A stretch of 9,950 nt of DNA from an uncultured Lautropia sp. GTDB lineage: Bacteria > Pseudomonadota > Gammaproteobacteria > Burkholderiales > Burkholderiaceae_E. The notes under the pieces are model-generated. The model saw only the letters and a list, made by a program, of their open reading frames with translations. It was not told where the DNA came from and did not search any database. The DNA is taken from contig CALIXC010000042.1 of NCBI GenBank assembly GCA_938046755.1, positions 1 through 9,950 on the forward strand, read 5' to 3'. This document shows positions 7,852 to 9,950 of this stretch, piece by piece. Every line of letters starts with the position of its first letter. Position 1 is the first letter of the stretch. A program made the position numbers and the translations under genes.

Positions 7852-8784
7852 CTGCACCTCCACCAGGAGCGCGCGCGAACCCTCCCACACCGGGAAAACA
7901 GCGCTGCCGGGCTGTTGCCCGTCCGGGCGCGAGAGGAAAATCGCCGACGGATTGCTCACCGGCTTCAAGCCATTCTCCAGCATGGCGAACATCCCCAGCT
8001 CATTGACCGGCCCGAAGCGGTTCTTCACCGCGCGCAGCATGCGGAAGCGGCTGCCCGCCTCGCTTTCAAAATACAGCACCGTATCGACCATATGCTCCAG
8101 CACGCGGGGGCCGGCAATCGCGCCCTCCTTGGTAACGTGGCCGATGAGAAAGACCGTCGTGCCGCTCGACTTGGCAAAGCGCACCAACTGCGCCGCGCAC
8201 TCGCGCAACTGGCTGACTGCACCCGGCGCGGCAGAAAGCGCCTCGCTGTAGAGCGTCTGAATCGAATCAACCACCAGCACCGCCGGCTGCTCCGCCGCGG
8301 CAGTTGCCAAAATACGCTCAATCTGCGTTTCGCTGAACAACACAATGCGCTCGCGCGCGAGCCCCAGCCGTTCGGCGCGCAGCCCAATCTGGCGCGGCGA
8401 CTCCTCACCGCTGACGTACAAACACGGCATCGACTGCGCCAAATGATGCACCGTCTGCAACAACAGCGTGGACTTGCCGATGCCCGGATCGCCACCAATC
8501 AGCACCACGCTGCCGCGCACCAGCCCGCCGCCGAGAACGCGGTCAAACTCGCTGATGCCGCTCGGCACCAGCGTCTCCGCCTGCAACTCCACCGCGTCCA
8601 ACCGCTGCACCTGTCCGGCGGCAACCCCGGCATAACCGCCGCCCTTGCCCGCACGCGGCGGCGCGACCGGCGCCGCTTCCTCCTCCAGCGTGTTCCAGGC
8701 GCCGCAGTCGTGGCACTGCCCCTGCCATTTCGGGTAGGCCGCGCCGCAATCGCGGCAGACAAAGCGCGACTTCGCCTTAGCCAT
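7117..8784 (-). CDS. radA: RadA N-terminal two-thirds fused in frame to quinone oxidoreductase C-terminal part
   Basis: This 555-residue frame joins two unrelated proteins. Residues 1 to about 315 are RadA, an ATPase that drives branch migration in recombinational repair. They carry a zinc finger (Cys10, Cys13, Cys24, Cys27), Walker A GGDPGIGKST (97-106), Walker B VLVVDS (169-174) and KNRFG (254-258). RadA then stops at LLVEVQALVD, the beginning of its Lon-like domain; about 140 residues normally following are absent. Residues 316-555 are the latter three-quarters of a zinc-independent medium-chain quinone oxidoreductase, lacking its first 80-90 residues. The ATG is fixed by GGAGGT at 8790-8795, 5 nt upstream, and overlaps the alr stop by 8 bp. 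Codon use differs between the halves: radA resembles alr, while the oxidoreductase resembles the mre block. A chimeric join is much more likely than a true fusion protein; neither half would be complete. Confidence 0.85.
   Translation of the reverse strand: MAKAKSRFVCRDCGAAYPKWQGQCHDCGAWNTLEEEAAPVAPPRAGKGGGYAGVAAGQVQRLDAVELQAETLVPSGISEFDRVLGGGLVRGSVVLIGGDPGIGKSTLLLQTVHHLAQSMPCLYVSGEESPRQIGLRAERLGLARERIVLFSETQIERILATAAAEQPAVLVVDSIQTLYSEALSAAPGAVSQLRECAAQLVRFAKSSGTTVFLIGHVTKEGAIAGPRVLEHMVDTVLYFESEAGSRFRMLRAVKNRFGPVNELGMFAMLENGLKPVSNPSAIFLSRPDGQQPGSAVFPVWEGSRALLVEVQALVDGGGYAEYVTAPAGQVLPVPAGFSMAQAASLPETAFTVWANVVERGRLAEGETLLVHGGTSGIGVMAIQVAKALGARVFCTVGTPEKAEAALKLGADAAIDYRRCDFMVEVSRLTEGQGVDVILDMVGGPYIERNLKSLAVEGRLVQIAFLQASKVEVDWMRLMLKRLTFTGSTLRARSPEEKERLSRALQDNLWPLLEAGKVKPVIDRAFPLEKAAEAHRRMESSEHVGKILLAVKPGIE
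7840..7856. other. Junction between radA and quinone oxidoreductase sequence
   Basis: The minus-strand sequence here reads CAG GCG CTG GTC GAT. RadA proteins end this stretch with VEIQALVD. Quinone oxidoreductases of this family have a similar CALV(x)GGGYAEY stretch, so both parents could share roughly GCGCTGGTCGAT. Protein family and codon style both change at this point. Short shared homology explains an in-frame join by assembly error, template switching or illegitimate recombination. Confidence 0.7.
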
Positions 8785-9844
8785 CGACCACCTCCGCGCG
8801 CACCCGCGCCGTCAGCATCGTCGTCAGCGTATAAGGAATCGTCCCCGCCTGCGCCGCGACCCGCTCCGCCGGATTGCCCTCGCCAAAAACCACGACCGCA
8901 TCGCCAACCGCCGCCGAATCCGCGCCAAGCCAAACCAGCGCCATATCCATCGCCACCCGGCCGACTAGCGGATAACGCTTGCCGTTGAGCAGCAGTTGCA
9001 CCGCGCCGCTTGCAATCGCGCGCGGAAAACCGTCGCCATAGCCGAGGGCAATCGTCGCCAAATTGCCCGCCGTCTGCGCCTGAAACCCGTGACTGTAGCC
9101 GGCGAAATCGCCCGCTTGCAGGCGGCGCACGGCGAGTACCTGCGTTTGCAGCGACATCACCGGACGCAAGCCCAGCCGCGCCGCATCGCCATCAGCAAAG
9201 GGCGACATCCCGTAGAGCGCCAGCCCGGCGCGCACCACATCCGCCCGCGCCTCCGGCAAGACAAAGAGCGCCGCCGAATTGGCAAAACAACGCTGCCAGC
9301 CATCCGGCAACGCAAGCGCATCCAGCCGCGCCAACTGCGCGCGCGCATCATCCAAAACATCGGCATCGGCACAGGCAAAATGCGAGGCGACGCCGAGCCA
9401 GCGCACATTGGCAAGCGAGAGCACCTGCGGCAACCAGCGCGCGGCATCATCCACCGCAAAACCGAGACGGTGCATCCCCGAATCCACCTTCACCCACGCC
9501 GAAAGCCCATTCACACCGCGCAGCCATTGCAGCTGCTCCGGCGAATGCACACAGGGCACAAAACCGTGCCGCGCGCAGAGCGCCGCCTCATCCGCGGCAA
9601 AAATCCCCTCCAGCAACAGCACCGGCTGGCCAACGCCCAACTGGCGCAGCTGCAAGGCCTCATCCATGGACGCGACGGCAAAACCGTCCACATCCGTGAG
9701 CGCAGGCAGAACGTTCGCCACGCCATGCCCGTAGGCATCGGCTTTCACCACCGCAACCAACTTCGCCGCCCCTGCCTGCTGGCGCAACACCCGCACATTG
9801 TGGCGCAGCGCCGCCACATCAATCACCTTCACCAAAGGACGCAT
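8777..9844 (-). CDS. alr: Alanine racemase, PLP-dependent
   Basis: Alr interconverts L- and D-alanine and supplies D-Ala for the peptidoglycan stem peptide. The product is 355 residues, normal for the family. The N-terminal PLP barrel has AVVKADAYGHG with Schiff-base Lys34. The opposite catalytic base is Tyr269 in LGYGDGFPR. Other family marks are KVDSGMHRLG (119-128), the RAGLALYG segment (205-212) and VGRVAMDM (294-301). ATG at 9844 is chosen over an in-frame TTG at 9859 because GGAGG (9851-9855) ends 6 nt upstream and MRPLVKVIDVAALRHN aligns with normal Alr starts. The stop overlaps the radA start (ATGGCTAA), so the two are translationally coupled. Codons include many TTG, TTT, ATT and GAT, unlike the mre block, so this gene and the radA part seem to come from another genome. 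Confidence 0.96.
   Translation of the reverse strand: MRPLVKVIDVAALRHNVRVLRQQAGAAKLVAVVKADAYGHGVANVLPALTDVDGFAVASMDEALQLRQLGVGQPVLLLEGIFAADEAALCARHGFVPCVHSPEQLQWLRGVNGLSAWVKVDSGMHRLGFAVDDAARWLPQVLSLANVRWLGVASHFACADADVLDDARAQLARLDALALPDGWQRCFANSAALFVLPEARADVVRAGLALYGMSPFADGDAARLGLRPVMSLQTQVLAVRRLQAGDFAGYSHGFQAQTAGNLATIALGYGDGFPRAIASGAVQLLLNGKRYPLVGRVAMDMALVWLGADSAAVGDAVVVFGEGNPAERVAAQAGTIPYTLTTMLTARVRAEVVDG
8790..8795 (-). promoter_or_regulatory. Ribosome binding site of radA inside alr
   Basis: GGAGGT lies within the last codons of alr, 5 nt before ATG at 8784. It is a near-perfect anti-16S match and fixes the radA start. Together with the 8-bp overlap it supports an alr-radA operon in the source genome. 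Confidence 0.75.
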
Positions 9845-9850
9845 TACCTT

Positions 9851-9855
9851 CCTCC
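9851..9855 (-). promoter_or_regulatory. Ribosome binding site of alr
   Basis: GGAGG lies 6 nt upstream of the alr ATG. It decides for the start at 9844 over the upstream TTG, which would place this site inside the coding sequence. Confidence 0.75.
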
Positions 9856-9857
9856 AC

Positions 9858-9886
9858 AAAAAAACAGCCGCGAATTATAGCGGCTG
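9858..9886 (-). terminator. Terminator-like hairpin with TATAAT loop upstream of alr
   Basis: Read on the minus strand, CAGCCGC and GCGGCTG form a perfect 7-bp stem around an 8-nt loop (TATAATTC), followed at once by seven T residues. This has the form of a Rho-independent terminator. It ends only 2 nt before the alr ribosome site. It could terminate an upstream leftward gene outside the window or act as an attenuator in the alr leader. The loop contains a perfect -10 hexamer (9879-9874), but CCTCCC at the expected -35 position is no match, so a promoter here is uncertain. Confidence 0.6.
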
Positions 9887-9950
9887 CGGGCGGGGCGGGA
9901 GGGTGGCGCTTGCACAGGCCACGGCGGAGGCCGGGTTACGCACGGCACAC
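9887..9950. other. Unassigned GC-rich edge sequence
   Basis: This is 64 bp of very GC-rich sequence, upstream of alr. Minus-strand frames are open for part of it, one reaching a TAA in the hairpin loop at about 9876, but the piece is too short to recognise as the end of a gene. I see no tRNA or repeat in it. Confidence 0.3.

Noticed and set aside
7672..8988. 438-codon plus-strand open frame opposite radA/alr
   Set aside because: Antisense to the RadA and Alr motifs; composition is Arg/His/Gln-rich and no domain is visible.
7117..9844. A cell-wall gene cluster linking alr and the rod operon
   Set aside because: alr is functionally tempting beside mreBCD-mrdA-rodA, but codon use and the join at ~7850 suggest it comes from a different genome, so the neighbourhood should not be used as functional evidence.
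9845..9859. TTG start adding five residues to Alr
   Set aside because: It would put the GGAGG ribosome site inside the coding sequence; ATG at 9844 matches normal Alr N-termini.

Overview
The core of this window is the rod-shape (elongasome) locus of a high-GC betaproteobacterium, most likely of the order Burkholderiales. This placement is inference from gene order and protein character; a Lautropia-like oral member would fit but cannot be shown from sequence alone. On the plus strand lies mreB-mreC-mreD-mrdA(PBP2)-rodA, about 1255-7116, tightly coupled by ATGA stop/start overlaps. Divergent from it, across a 235-bp promoter region, are gatC and the 5' part of gatA, encoding subunits of the Asp-tRNA(Asn)/Glu-tRNA(Gln) amidotransferase. 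This gatAC<- ->mreBCD arrangement is familiar in Burkholderiales.

The right part (about 7117-9860, minus strand) holds an alanine racemase gene (alr) overlapping by 8 bp an open frame that begins as radA and ends as a zinc-independent quinone oxidoreductase. The RadA part has a zinc finger, Walker A, Walker B and KNRFG motifs. It stops at the start of its Lon-like domain and continues in frame into the last ~240 residues of the oxidoreductase. The oxidoreductase part uses codons like the mre block, whereas radA and alr use far more TTG, TTT, ATT and GAT.

The left edge shows a second discontinuity. GatA residues 1 to about 145 look proteobacterial, but from about residue 147 the protein reads like an actinobacterial GatA (GGSGGGS signature), and A/T-ending codons fall from roughly 16% to 4%. 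The simplest reading is that the window joins DNA of up to three lineages: ~1-310 actinobacterial, ~310-7850 betaproteobacterial, and ~7850-9950 another proteobacterium. The joins fall in stretches that are conserved or share short homology, as expected of a chimeric metagenome or amplified-DNA assembly. In vivo recombination is possible but less likely.

Functionally the mre/mrd genes act together: MreB filaments, MreC and MreD activate the PBP2-RodA synthase for lateral wall growth. I see no rRNA, tRNA, CRISPR array, insertion sequence or phage gene, and no convincing new biological system. The points of interest are the two junctions, an unusually long MreD C-terminal tail, and a terminator-like hairpin with a TATAAT loop directly before alr.
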